NCBI GenBank assembly: GCA_903868035.1
Contig: CAIPTQ010000316.1
Coordinates: 1 to 59,599, forward strand
Reading direction: 5' to 3'
DNA from: an uncultured Phycisphaerales bacterium
Lineage (GTDB): Bacteria; Planctomycetota; Phycisphaerae; WQYP01
Length of the DNA stretch: 59,599 nt
Below the pieces are notes generated by a model, which was not told the origin of the DNA, did not search any database, and was given only the letters and a program-made list of their open reading frames with translations. This document shows positions 28,879-39,040 of the stretch, piece after piece. Position numbers and translations under genes: made by a program. Within the stretch, counting starts at the first letter, position 1; each line of letters starts with the position of its first letter.

Positions 28879-29246
28879 GGTTCACCCCCGCCCGCGGGCT
28901 GGTCATCACCCCAGGTCCACGCCGAACCGGGTTTGGGCTTCCCGCTCGCAGGCGAGGCGCGGCGGCGTTCGCGGGCCTTGGACTTTAACGCCTGGATCGG
29001 GCTAGCCAGCGGAGCCGATACCAGGGCATCCCCATTCCCCAGAAGGTCCAACGCGCGCAGGATGCGAATGAGATTGGTCAACTGGCTGGACGCACCACTT
29101 TCCAAGCGCACGACGGTTCTCTTCGACATGCCAGCCTGCCGGGAGAGCTGGTCCTGGGTCAGGTTGCGATTGAGCCGATGCCGGGCAAGGCGAGCGCCCA
29201 GTTCGGCAAGAACCTGCCTGTCTGTTGTCTCATATTGTCTTGCCAT
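28875..29246 (-). CDS. hipB: HipB-like XRE antitoxin
   Basis: A 123-residue DNA-binding protein. GARLARHRLNRNLTQDQLSRQAGMSKRTVVRLESG is a complete XRE helix-turn-helix. The start MARQYETTD follows AGAGG. It precedes the hipA remnant with a four-base overlap, so it was a hipBA antitoxin and is now an orphan regulator. The C-terminal tail is Lys/Arg/Pro rich. Confidence 0.85.
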   Translation of the reverse strand: MARQYETTDRQVLAELGARLARHRLNRNLTQDQLSRQAGMSKRTVVRLESGASSQLTNLIRILRALDLLGNGDALVSAPLASPIQALKSKARERRRASPASGKPKPGSAWTWGDDQPAGGGEP

Positions 29247-29502
29247 AAGTGCCTCTTCTGGCAATTATATCGTCATAATGCATCTAAAGCGACAGTATTG
29301 GCACTTATTTCATAATAACGTCTGAATTCGGGGCGCGTTCCTGCTATGACCCCTTAATGTCTATCTGCTCCCCAATTTCAGCAATTTTGGTATTGAATAT
29401 CTTTTTATCGTGCATACCCTCAACTTAAACACGTTCTCTGCTTCAGCAGGTGAGTCGGCGATTTGAAGTTTTTCGATCGGACACATGAAAGTGAGGTTCA
29501 CG
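29247..29502. other. intergenic region, AT-rich
   Basis: Between the divergent hipB and PEP-CTERM genes. It is markedly richer in A+T than its surroundings. No RNA gene, clear promoter or coding frame seen. Confidence 0.5.
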
Positions 29503-30120
29503 ATGATGGGGCGCGTACTGTTGGCGGGGGTGATCGTTTCATGCTTGAGTCTGGTGGCACGGGCGTCGCTGATCGATTTCAACGCCGCTGGGGAACACAC
29601 GCCGTTGCCGATTCACCAGATTACCGACGGAATCACGGCACATTTCACCGGGGACTATTCGGTGCAACTGCCAACCGTATCAGGAGTTACGCCGGCCGGG
29701 TTTACTGGATTGTGCCTGGCGCCCGGGAACACGGCGACGGATTTGACGATTACGTTCTCCACCCCCATCAGCTATTTTTCGGTGCTTTACGCGCCCCAGG
29801 AACTGGCCTGCGATTCATCCGCGACCATGCGTGCGACCGCGTACATGGGAAGTTCCCTGGTGGGCTCCAACATCCAAGTGGCCGACCCTCCGGGCACGTG
29901 GCCGTCGGCGACACTGTGGTACGGCAATCCGGCGGGGTTCGACAAGGTGGTCGTGCATTACCTGTCGCCGCCGCCGACGGGCGGGGACTACGGCGTGATT
30001 TTCCTGGCCGACAATGTCAACGTGACGGCGCTGCCGGAGGCGGGGAGCCTGGGGCTAGTGGCACTGGGCGCGCTGGCGCTGCTGCGGCGCGGCGCGCGCC
30101 GCCAGAATGGGCGGGGTTGA
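29503..30120 (+). CDS. PEP-CTERM-type exported protein
   Basis: A 205-residue exported protein. The ATG used has GAGG six bases upstream; an in-frame ATG at 29485 is an alternative. MMGRVLLAGVIVSCLSLVARAS is the signal peptide. The body is beta-rich, and the C-terminus LPEAGSLGLVALGALALLRR followed by basic residues is a PEP-CTERM-like sorting signal (motif, span, Arg tail). It is probably cut and anchored by an exosortase system encoded elsewhere. Binding partner unknown. Confidence 0.78.
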   Translation: MMGRVLLAGVIVSCLSLVARASLIDFNAAGEHTPLPIHQITDGITAHFTGDYSVQLPTVSGVTPAGFTGLCLAPGNTATDLTITFSTPISYFSVLYAPQELACDSSATMRATAYMGSSLVGSNIQVADPPGTWPSATLWYGNPAGFDKVVVHYLSPPPTGGDYGVIFLADNVNVTALPEAGSLGLVALGALALLRRGARRQNGRG

Positions 30121-30140
30121 GCGCGCGGCAGTGGGCCGCG

Positions 30141-31316
30141 TCACACCCCGCGGCGAAAGACGTTGACCAGGCAATGGAGCGTGCCGCCCTTTTGCCAGAC
30201 GGTGGTGCAGTCGATGGGGCGGACTTCGTAGCCCAGGGACGACCAGACGGCCGCGCCGGCGGCATTGAGTTTGTCCTGGCCGGCGTAGGTGGACATGTAG
30301 ACCACGGGCTTGCCGCTTGGCGTGCGATCCAGAATCACATTCACATATGTCAAATACATTTTCCCCGCCGCCGCGGGCACCACGGGGATGCGCACCACGC
30401 GGTAGCCGTTGGTACGGCAGGCCTCGGCGACGGCATCATAGTGGCGCTGGGTTTCCGGGGTGAAGTCCGGCCCGCCGGTGAAGGCCGCATCGGTTTCCGC
30501 GCTGGCCGCATACAGGGGCTGGGCTAGGGAGGGGTCGGCGACGAGCATGACGCGGCGAGCGGGGTCGGGGGGGGCGGCGGGGGCGGGGGGGGCGGCGGGG
30601 TCGGGGCCGGCGGACATCATGAACATGCCGGCATGATGGGGCGGGCCGTCATCCAAAAGGACGGGGGTGAGGTTGAGATCGTGGGCGAGGGCCTGGAGGA
30701 GGTTTTGGCGGGTGGTGACGGTGTGCTGAAGGTTGCGTTCCAGGAGGGCGCGGGTGACGAAGACGCAGGAACCGTCGGCCAGAAAATCGCCGCCGTCGAA
30801 GAACAGGCCGCTGCGGCGGGCGGTGAACTCCGCCGGCATCGCACGGGCCAGGTCTTCGCCGATGCGGGCGTCGCCGGCGCGGGGGGGCCAGTTCTCCGCG
30901 CCCATCTCGCCCTTGGGCGACAGCAGCGTCACGGGGCGCTGGGGGTTATCTTGTGAAAAAGCCACCCAACGGTCGCGCGACCAGGCGGTCTGGTCGTGGC
31001 CGGTGTAGACGGGCACGAGGCGGCATTGCACGGGGCCGATGAGGGCCACGATTTCCTGGTAATCCGCCTCCGCCGGGCAGGCCAGGTAGACGGTGAGGCC
31101 GGCCGATTGGTAGTGCAGGTATTGGCGGTAGACGGGGGCGACGAAATCCGAGCCGCGGGCATATTGCATCACGACGGCGCGGATGGGGCCGCCCTGATCG
31201 GCGAGCATGGGGCTGCCGGGGCGGGCGGGGCGCTGCATGGAGGCATAGCCCAGCACGAGGAGTGCCGCGGCCAGGCCGATGCCGACTCCCAGGACTGCGG
31301 GGGGGCTCCATTTCAT
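30141..31316 (-). CDS. membrane-anchored agmatine-deiminase-like protein
   Basis: A 391-residue protein of the guanidino-group-modifying (PAD/agmatine deiminase) superfamily. VLGVGIGLAAALLVLGYA is an N-terminal anchor or signal. The catalytic pattern is present: TAWSRDRWVAF, FFDGGDFLADG, HHAGMFMM and a C-terminal GGTLHCLVNVF with the nucleophile Cys. Cytoplasmic agmatine deiminases lack such an anchor, so this one should act outside the cytoplasm. A Pro/Ala-rich low-complexity insert lies near residue 240. Its start overlaps the upstream gene by four bases. Confidence 0.82.
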   Translation of the reverse strand: MKWSPPAVLGVGIGLAAALLVLGYASMQRPARPGSPMLADQGGPIRAVVMQYARGSDFVAPVYRQYLHYQSAGLTVYLACPAEADYQEIVALIGPVQCRLVPVYTGHDQTAWSRDRWVAFSQDNPQRPVTLLSPKGEMGAENWPPRAGDARIGEDLARAMPAEFTARRSGLFFDGGDFLADGSCVFVTRALLERNLQHTVTTRQNLLQALAHDLNLTPVLLDDGPPHHAGMFMMSAGPDPAAPPAPAAPPDPARRVMLVADPSLAQPLYAASAETDAAFTGGPDFTPETQRHYDAVAEACRTNGYRVVRIPVVPAAAGKMYLTYVNVILDRTPSGKPVVYMSTYAGQDKLNAAGAAVWSSLGYEVRPIDCTTVWQKGGTLHCLVNVFRRGV

Positions 31317-31969
31317 GGATTAGCCTGGGCCACCGCAGTGCGTGAGTCCGGGGCCACGGGCGGGGCTTTGCTCACCTGTTCCGCAGCGGGGTTGTTGGCC
31401 GCCCCGGACCACAGCGTCAGCGCCCAAAGTACCTCATGGTTTGGTGTTCCTTTATTGATGAGTGTCAGGTAGCCGCTGCCGGGCACCATGCGCATGAAGC
31501 TGTTTTGGGCCTGCCCATTGACGTTGTTGTTGACGGTGTCATTGGACTGGACCTGCGCTGTGGACTGCGACGCAAAGGCCTCCGCCGGTAGCTCCACGGA
31601 AACCGTCTTGGTCTCACCGGGCTGCAAATCCAGGGCATAATCCTGATTCCAGACCTGCCGGCTCATGGGGCCGATGCGCGACATGGCACTGGAGGGTTCC
31701 TGCACCATCGCCGCCGCCGCGAATTGTGCCGTGGTCGCCGTTTGGGTGGTGTTGTACACCGTGAAAATGACGGTGTGTTCCAGCTTGGCGTCCAGTGCGG
31801 CGGTCACCTGGACGCCCTGGAGGTCGAGCGTGGGCACCTTGACCTCGGTGGTGGGCGCGGGTTTTTCATCCACGGCATGGACGGTGCGCGGCCAGAAGGC
31901 CGCCACGGTGAGGCCAAAGGTGGCCGCGGCGGCGGTGGCCAGAACGACTGCATCACGACGATTCCACAT
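31313..31969 (-). CDS. exported hypothetical protein, operon with deiminase
   Basis: A 218-residue protein starting MWNRRDAVVLATAAAATFGL, a signal peptide or anchor, with GGAG upstream. The body contains VTAALDAKLEHTVIFTVYNT and LQPGETKTVSVELP, which look like a beta-sandwich domain. No family recognised. It overlaps the deiminase-like gene (ATGA), so the two are translationally coupled and probably function together at the cell envelope. Confidence 0.7.
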   Translation of the reverse strand: MWNRRDAVVLATAAAATFGLTVAAFWPRTVHAVDEKPAPTTEVKVPTLDLQGVQVTAALDAKLEHTVIFTVYNTTQTATTAQFAAAAMVQEPSSAMSRIGPMSRQVWNQDYALDLQPGETKTVSVELPAEAFASQSTAQVQSNDTVNNNVNGQAQNSFMRMVPGSGYLTLINKGTPNHEVLWALTLWSGAANNPAAEQVSKAPPVAPDSRTAVAQANP

Positions 31970-32326
31970 ACGTATACTCCCTATTCCAGAGCCGATATCC
32001 AATAGATTGGACGTGCGAGCGGGGAAAAAGTTCCCGGAATTTTGGGAATACCAGAAATTACAAAACAAAGGCATATATTCGCAAATTTGCACATTGCCCG
32101 AGCGGATTACGCCGCATACACGAAAGCCGTGTTGCTGTGGCATTACCCCATACCCAGGTATGATAAAAAATCAAAACCGCCTTGACTATTGTGGAGATTG
32201 GGGTAGTTTGTTTAAGTATAGTTTTTTACGACAGTATTTTTGTCAGTAATGTCAACGTCCCACGCATGCGCATGACTGCGGACAAGAAGTGGTCTGCTTT
32301 TTAACAACATACTTGGAGAATTTCTT
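31970..32326. other. divergent intergenic region, 357 bp
   Basis: Separates the exported-protein operon (minus) from the SGNH gene (plus). It is AT-rich. A minus-strand promoter candidate is at 32057-32084. On the plus strand a TTGACT at 32182 has no -10 box at normal spacing. No coding frame seen. Confidence 0.5.
32057..32084 (-). promoter_or_regulatory. possible promoter of the exported-protein/deiminase operon
   Basis: On the minus strand TTGCGA, 16 bases, TGTAAT. The match is moderate (4/6 and 5/6) and the position, about 85 bases before the ATG, is sensible. Confidence 0.35.
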
Positions 32327-33581
32327 ATGGCTTTGCACAAAGTCACTGCCCTACGAACTCTGTTTTTATTGGCACCCTGCGTCTTGACCTCCCCTCTTTC
32401 CGCCGCCACGGTATTTTCCTCAGATTATGAGACCTACCCGGGCGATCTCACCCCTTATTTATCCACCTGGTCCACCGAAGAAGCGCACTCTGGCACCCAT
32501 TCCATCAAGCTCCCCGCCGCCGACCCCAACATTGTCTGGTATCAAAACCCCCGCTTTTACGTGGCCAATCTGCCCAGTTCCGGCGACAGCGTGCTGAAGT
32601 TCACTTATTGGACCAAAGCTGGCCCCGCCAGCACACAAGCGGGCGTGATGATTCCATATTCCCCCGACTGGACCCAGCGCGTTGATTTTATCCGGACCAT
32701 CGCCGGGGATAATTTCGGCCTATGGTCCAATGGCACTGTGTACATGGATGATATGAAGGTGGAAACCTCGAACTCCGTCGAGTTTGCCGCCGTCAAGCAC
32801 GCCAACGTCGCGGACCTGGGCGTCGCCATTCACCTCAATCAGGCGTCCGCCACGCAGAACCGCCTGCCCAACACCTTCAACGCCTTGCAGACGGGGCGGC
32901 CGTTGCGGGTGGTGATGCTGGGCGACAGCATCGTCGCCGACACGTGGACATCCGCATGGGATCTATACGTGGAGAACCACTACCCGGGTGCGCAAATTCA
33001 ACTGACCGTCTCCACCCGCGGCGGCGGGGGCATGGACTGGTACGCCCAAACCGAAACCGACGGCGTCCCGCGGATCAAATCGTGGGTGCTGGACTATCAG
33101 CCCGACCTGGTCATCCTCGGGGGAATCAGCACGCATTCGTCGGAGGATTTCCGCGGCGTCATTGACCAGATCAAGGCCGGCAGCAACGCGGAGATACTAC
33201 TGACCACCGGGGCCGCCGGCGACAACCCGCATCATGCCGGCGACGCGCGGTTGCTGTCCGACTGGGCGTTCGAGCTGGGCACGGCGACCACCACCGGTTC
33301 CGACTCGAACACCGTGGCGTACCGGGAGGAACTGGCGGGTCATGGCGGCCGAAAAAGGCGTGGGGTTCCTGGACACGCGGGCGAGCTGGGGCGATGTCAC
33401 CTTGCAGCTTCCCGGCACGGTGCCATATGGCATTTTGCAGCGCGATTCCATCCACATGAACGCCCTGGGCCAGGCGGTTGCCGGTCAGACCCTGGAAGCG
33501 TATTTCTCCGCACCGGAACCGGCTTCGCTGACTTTTCTGGCGGTCGCCTTGGGGCTGTTGTTGCCCCGCCGCCGCCGGTGA
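32327..33581 (+). pseudogene. PEP-CTERM SGNH hydrolase with frameshift
   Basis: An exported SGNH-type hydrolase of about 418 residues split by one extra base. Part 1 has a signal peptide (MALHKVTALRTLFLLAPCVL), a carbohydrate-binding-like beta domain, and VVMLGDSIVADTW with the nucleophile Ser. After VAYREELA the frame changes: deleting one G from the GGG run at 33337-33339 gives VMAAEKGVGFLDTRASW, then RDSIHMNALG (catalytic Asp-His) and a PEP-CTERM tail APEPASLTFLAVALGLLLP with final arginines. Either a recent mutation, a phase-variable tract or a sequencing error. Confidence 0.82.
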
Positions 33582-33689
33582 GAGGCCGGCCCGCCGCCCC
33601 TGCGCCGCCGGCAGTGCGACACGGCCTGTCACGCACGGATGCGGTCACTTCACCGACCTTTATTCATTCCGACGAGGCACTTCATGGCC

Positions 33690-33717
33690 TTGAGAACGCG
33701 GCCGGAACTTCTATAAT
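33690..33717 (+). promoter_or_regulatory. sigma70-like promoter
   Basis: TTGAGA, 16 bases, TATAAT. It lies 37 bases upstream of the start of the small membrane protein, which has its own GGAGG. Confidence 0.6.
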
Positions 33718-33754
33718 CAAACAGACGCGACATCCGTTGACCGGAGGATTTTCC

Positions 33755-33970
33755 ATGCATGTCCTGCTTGCGCTGTTCAATCATCCGCACCCACTGCTCA
33801 GGGCGCTGGTTTTTCTGATTCTTCTGGGCACATTCTTCTGCCTGCTGGGTGCCGCCATTTATGCGCGGCATCGCCGGCATGTGGAGCTGGCCAGCCGCCT
33901 AAAGTCCCTGGAAGAGAAGATTGACCGGCTGACTTCTCCACCTTCGCCGCCGGTTTCCAAGGCAGGTTGA
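33755..33970 (+). CDS. 71-aa membrane protein with C-terminal coiled coil
   Basis: MHVLLALFNHPHPLLRALVF begins a hydrophobic hairpin or span ending GAAIYAR, followed by a basic and heptad-rich segment (ELASRLKSLEEKIDRLTS). GGAGG lies eight bases upstream and a good promoter precedes it. An apparent longer frame that reads in from the SGNH gene is an artefact of that gene's frameshift. Function unknown; small envelope protein. Confidence 0.65.
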   Translation: MHVLLALFNHPHPLLRALVFLILLGTFFCLLGAAIYARHRRHVELASRLKSLEEKIDRLTSPPSPPVSKAG

Positions 33971-34032
33971 CTTGACATGTCAATTGGGCGCCTGGATGGC
34001 CGGCCCCAGATCGTGGCGATTTTGTTGGCCGG

Positions 34033-34053
34033 CTCCAGATTCCCAGATTCCAT
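34033..34053. repeat. GGAATCT-type heptamer pair
   Basis: CTCCAGATTCCCAGATTCCA; on the minus strand two GGAATCT units with one extra base. The related pair is at 47971. Short, so the assignment is tentative. Confidence 0.45.
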
Positions 34054-34069
34054 TTCTCCGCCCCCGGCC

Positions 34070-34098
34070 TTGCCCTCCCTCCCCGCGTGGCCTACAAT
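34070..34098 (+). promoter_or_regulatory. rpsO promoter
   Basis: TTGCCC, 17 bases, TACAAT, about 90 bases upstream of the rpsO ATG. Confidence 0.5.
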
Positions 34099-34186
34099 AC
34101 GCCTTCCAAAATGCCACTAGGCTCCTGCCGGCCGCTCTGTCGCGGCTGGCGCAAGCCTGTACCATTTTCCGAGAGGAAAACCCTTC

Positions 34187-34453
34187 ATGATTGCCGTCGA
34201 AAAGAAAAAAGTCGTCATTGAGTCCAACCGCACGCACGAAAAAGACACCGGCTCGCCGGAGGTGCAGATCGCGCTGCTCACGGAGCGCATCGCCGAACTG
34301 GCCGGGCACCTCAAGACGCACGACAAGGATTTCTCCTCGCGGCGCGGCCTGCTGCGGATGGTCGGCAAGCGCAACAGCCTGCTGAAGTACCTCACCCACA
34401 CCGACCGCGAGCGCTATCAGAAAATCATCAACAAGCTGGGTCTGCGTAAGTAA
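34187..34453 (+). CDS. rpsO: 30S ribosomal protein S15
   Basis: An 88-residue S15, which binds 16S rRNA and helps organise the central domain of the small subunit. [16 protein letters not shown] and [25 protein letters not shown] are the universally conserved segments. Normal length. GAGAGG precedes the ATG. It is followed by pnp, the conserved rpsO-pnp order. Confidence 0.98.
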   Translation: MIAVEKKKVVIESNRTHEKDTGSPEVQIALLTERIAELAGHLKTHDKDFSSRRGLLRMVGKRNSLLKYLTHTDRERYQKIINKLGLRK

Positions 34454-34458
34454 TTGCG

Positions 34459-34537
34459 GAAGCAAGAAGCAAGGAGCAAGAAGCAAGAAGAATTGTTTCG
34501 CGAACCTCCTGACTTCTTGCTTCTGTATTCTGTATTC
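34459..34537. repeat. AAGCAAG heptamer array forming a hairpin before pnp
   Basis: A 32-nt array of GAAGCAA-type units (34459-34490) begins six bases after the rpsO stop. AGAAGCAAGAAG (34479-34490) pairs perfectly with CTTCTTGCTTCT (34513-34524), a 12-bp stem with a 22-base loop. TGTATTC occurs twice just after it (34524-34537). In Escherichia coli the rpsO-pnp spacer has an RNase III hairpin that controls pnp; here the heptamers supply a hairpin at that place. Confidence 0.85.
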
Positions 34538-34606
34538 TCGTTCACGCTTTCCGTTGTCGGCAGGCTGAAATATGTATCGGTTGGTTTGTTAAGAAAAGGA
34601 AATCCC

Positions 34607-36820
34607 ATGTCAGTCGTCACCATCACCCGTAACATCGGCGGCAAAACCCTCAAGCTCGAAACCGGCCTCCTGGCCAAGCAGGCCGACGGGGCCGTGCTCG
34701 TCACTTATGGCGAGACCGTCATCCTGGCCTGCGTCGTCTCCACCGACCCGCGCCCAGGCACGGACTTCTTCCCCCTCACCGTGGATTACCGCGAACGCAC
34801 TTCCGCCGCGGGCAAGTTCCCCGGCGGATTCATCAAGCGCGAAGGCCGCCCCACCACCAAGGAAACCCTCACCGCCCGCATGATCGACCGCCCCATCCGC
34901 CCGCTGTTTCCCTTCGGCTACTTTGACGAAGTGCTCATCCAGATATTGGTGCTCTCGGCCGACGGCCAGAATGATCCGGACGTGCTGTCCATGATCGGCG
35001 CCTCGGCGGCATTGGCGATCTCGTCGGTTCCCTTTGAAGGCCCCATCGGCGCGGTGCGCGTGGCCCGGGTCAACGGCCAGTTCAAGGTCATGCCCGCCAC
35101 CGCCGACCTGGACGTGTCGGATCTGGATCTGCTGCTCTCGGGGACCGAAGATGCCGTCAACATGATCGAAGTGGGGGCGCGGGAACTGCCCGAAGCCGTG
35201 GTGCTGGAGGCCATCAAGCTCGGCCATTCGGCCATCCGCGAGATCACCGGGGCCATCCGCGAGATGCAGCAGCAGGTCGGCAAGCCCAAGTTCGGCAAGC
35301 TCAACAAGCCCACGGACGCACTGGTCGCGGCCATCAGCAAGAAGTTCGGCAGCGAAATTCTCGCCTCCAAGCACATCGCCAAGAAGCAGGAGCGTCACGA
35401 TGCCGTGGACGCCGTCAAGGAGAAGATCAAGGCTGAGTTCCTGGCCGTGGACGCCAAAACGCAGAAGCCGATCAACGACCCCTTCCATGTGGCCCTGGCC
35501 ATCTCGATGATCGAGGAAAAAATGATCCGCGGGATGATTCTTTCCGGCAAGCGGCCCGACGGCCGCGACACCAGGACCATTCGCCCCATCATGGGGGCGG
35601 TTTCGCTGCTGCCGCGGACGCACGGCTCGGCATTGTTCCAGCGCGGCGAAACGCAGGTGCTCACCACGGCCACCCTGGGCACCGGCGAGGATGAGCAGAT
35701 CGTGGACGGCCTGGGCGATGAATACTCCAAGAAGTTCATGCTGCACTACAACTTCCCGCCGTTCTCGACGGGCGAAGTCAAGCGCATCATGGGCCCGGGC
35801 CGGCGCGAAATCGGTCACGGGGCGCTGGCCGAGCGGTCGCTGGAAGCGGTGCTGCCGACGCCGGACGTGTTCCCCTATGTGGTGCGCCTCGTCTGCGACG
35901 TGCTGGAATCCAACGGCAGTTCCTCGATGGCCTCCGTCTGCTCGGGCACGCTGGCTCTCCTGGACGCGGGCGTCCCCATCATCCGCCCCGTCGCGGGCAT
36001 CTCGATCGGCCTGGTTGCCGAAGACGGCCGCACCGAACTCCTCACCGACATCCTCGGCGAGGAAGACCACTACGGCGACATGGACTTCAAGGTCTCCGGC
36101 ACCACCGAGGGCATCACCGGCATCCAGTTGGACCTCAAAATCCACGGCCTCCACTTCGACATCATCGAGCAAACCTTCGCCCGCGCCAAAGAGGCCCGGC
36201 TCTTCATCCTTGGCGAAATGGCCAAGGTTATAGCCACGCACCGCCCGCAGATTTCACCCCACGCCCCGCGGCTCCTCACCATGCACATCAACCCCGAGAA
36301 GATCGGCAAGATCATCGGACCGGGCGGCAAGATGATCAAGGCCATCGTCGAACGCACCGGCGCCAAGATCGACATCGAGGACGACGGCACGGTCTTCATC
36401 GCCGCCATCGGCATGGAAGCCGCCGAGAAGGCCCGCGAGGAAATCGAACGGCTCTCCGAAGACGTCAAGATTGGCAAGATTTACAACGGCAAGGTCACGT
36501 CCATCAAGGATTTCGGGGCCTTCATCGAAGTCATCCCCGGACAGGACGGCCTGTGCCACATCTCCGAGCTGGCCGACCGGTATCTCAAGACGGTGGGCGA
36601 GGAAGTCAAGATGGGCCAGTCGGTGCGCGTGAAGGTGATCGCCATCGACGACCAGGGCCGCATCAAGCTTTCCCGCAAGCAGGCCATGCGCGAGGAAAAT
36701 CCCCGACCCGCACCGGTACACGCCCCGGCACCGGCACACGCACCGGCACCGGCACCCCAGGCCGCGCCCCCGATGCCGCCGGCCCCCCCGGCGCCGGCAC
36801 CGGCGCCCCAGCAGCCATAA
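34607..36820 (+). CDS. pnp: polyribonucleotide nucleotidyltransferase
   Basis: A 737-residue PNPase, the phosphorolytic 3'-5' exoribonuclease and degradosome component. The start MSVVTITRNIGG follows AAAAGGA. Two RNase PH domains (FFPLTVDYRERTSAAGKFPGGFIKREGRP; later SDGRDTR-type RPDGRDTRTIRPIMG and DGRTELLTDILGEEDHYGDMDFK) are followed by KH (GKIIGPGGKMIKAIVERTGA) and S1 (KIYNGKVTSIKDFGAFIEV). The last 40 or so residues are a Pro/Ala repeat encoded by a CACCGG-rich tract. Confidence 0.98.
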   Translation: MSVVTITRNIGGKTLKLETGLLAKQADGAVLVTYGETVILACVVSTDPRPGTDFFPLTVDYRERTSAAGKFPGGFIKREGRPTTKETLTARMIDRPIRPLFPFGYFDEVLIQILVLSADGQNDPDVLSMIGASAALAISSVPFEGPIGAVRVARVNGQFKVMPATADLDVSDLDLLLSGTEDAVNMIEVGARELPEAVVLEAIKLGHSAIREITGAIREMQQQVGKPKFGKLNKPTDALVAAISKKFGSEILASKHIAKKQERHDAVDAVKEKIKAEFLAVDAKTQKPINDPFHVALAISMIEEKMIRGMILSGKRPDGRDTRTIRPIMGAVSLLPRTHGSALFQRGETQVLTTATLGTGEDEQIVDGLGDEYSKKFMLHYNFPPFSTGEVKRIMGPGRREIGHGALAERSLEAVLPTPDVFPYVVRLVCDVLESNGSSSMASVCSGTLALLDAGVPIIRPVAGISIGLVAEDGRTELLTDILGEEDHYGDMDFKVSGTTEGITGIQLDLKIHGLHFDIIEQTFARAKEARLFILGEMAKVIATHRPQISPHAPRLLTMHINPEKIGKIIGPGGKMIKAIVERTGAKIDIEDDGTVFIAAIGMEAAEKAREEIERLSEDVKIGKIYNGKVTSIKDFGAFIEVIPGQDGLCHISELADRYLKTVGEEVKMGQSVRVKVIAIDDQGRIKLSRKQAMREENPRPAPVHAPAPAHAPAPAPQAAPPMPPAPPAPAPAPQQP

Positions 36821-36850
36821 GGAACACTGCGACATATGGCGTCATACACA

Positions 36851-36889
36851 AGTGGCACCGCCTTCCATCGGCGGTGCCACTATTTTGTG
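36851..36889. terminator. bidirectional terminator between pnp and ilvD
   Basis: A 12-bp stem (GTGGCACCGCC / GGCGGTGCCAC plus an outer A-T) with loop TTCCATC, followed by TATTTTGTG. It lies between convergent genes and can serve both. Confidence 0.85.
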
Positions 36890-36929
36890 TACCAAGCAGG
36901 TTCTGTAGCGCAGAAGGAATTGGACTTGC

Positions 36930-38615
<1,686 letters not shown>

Positions 38616-38796
38616 GGACGGATCCTTATGCGAGGCGGTTGGCACCGCGGAGACACGGAAGACGAGGGCCGCATGGCGGCGTTTCGTGGGAGGGGATATT
38701 GTAGCAGGGAGTGGGATGGGAATGAATCACGGCGGGAAAAGGAGAAAAGGAGCCCATGATTGAGGCCGCCGGGATGATTGCGTATGATGACTCGTC

Positions 38797-39018
38797 ATGA
38801 AAAACATCGAACCAAACTGCCCCGCCCCCATGAAATACCGCGTGGTAATCAAGAAATCGTCGGAAGGATACGCCATCTGGGTGCCGGGGTTGCCGGGGTG
38901 TGCTTCGCAGGGGGATACCGAAGCGGAGGCGGTGGAGAATATTCAGACTGCGATTGGGGAGTATTTGAGCGTGGTGGATAAACTCGCGCGGCGGCACAAG
39001 GGTTCGCGTTTGGTGTGA
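38797..39018 (+). CDS. orphan HicB-like antitoxin
   Basis: A 73-residue protein; the HicB fold begins at MKYRVVIKKSSEGYAIWVP, followed by GLPGCASQGDTEAEAVENIQTAI. A TATGAT box lies eight bases before the ATG at 38797 and there is no ribosome binding site, which favours this leaderless start over the ATG at 38830. No hicA gene is adjacent. It may be a stand-alone HicB-related protein. Confidence 0.8.
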   Translation: MKNIEPNCPAPMKYRVVIKKSSEGYAIWVPGLPGCASQGDTEAEAVENIQTAIGEYLSVVDKLARRHKGSRLV

Positions 39019-39040
39019 CATGAACTCGTCGCGTTTCTTT

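Noticed and set aside
32182..32222. TTGACT with TATAGT as promoter for the SGNH gene
   Set aside because: The spacer is 29 bases, far outside the usual range.
33582..33754. Apparent extension of the SGNH frame into the small membrane protein
   Set aside because: It results from the frameshift in the SGNH gene; the small protein has its own promoter and GGAGG.
34610..36241. Long open minus-strand frame opposite pnp
   Set aside because: Shadow of pnp, whose motifs are complete on the plus strand.
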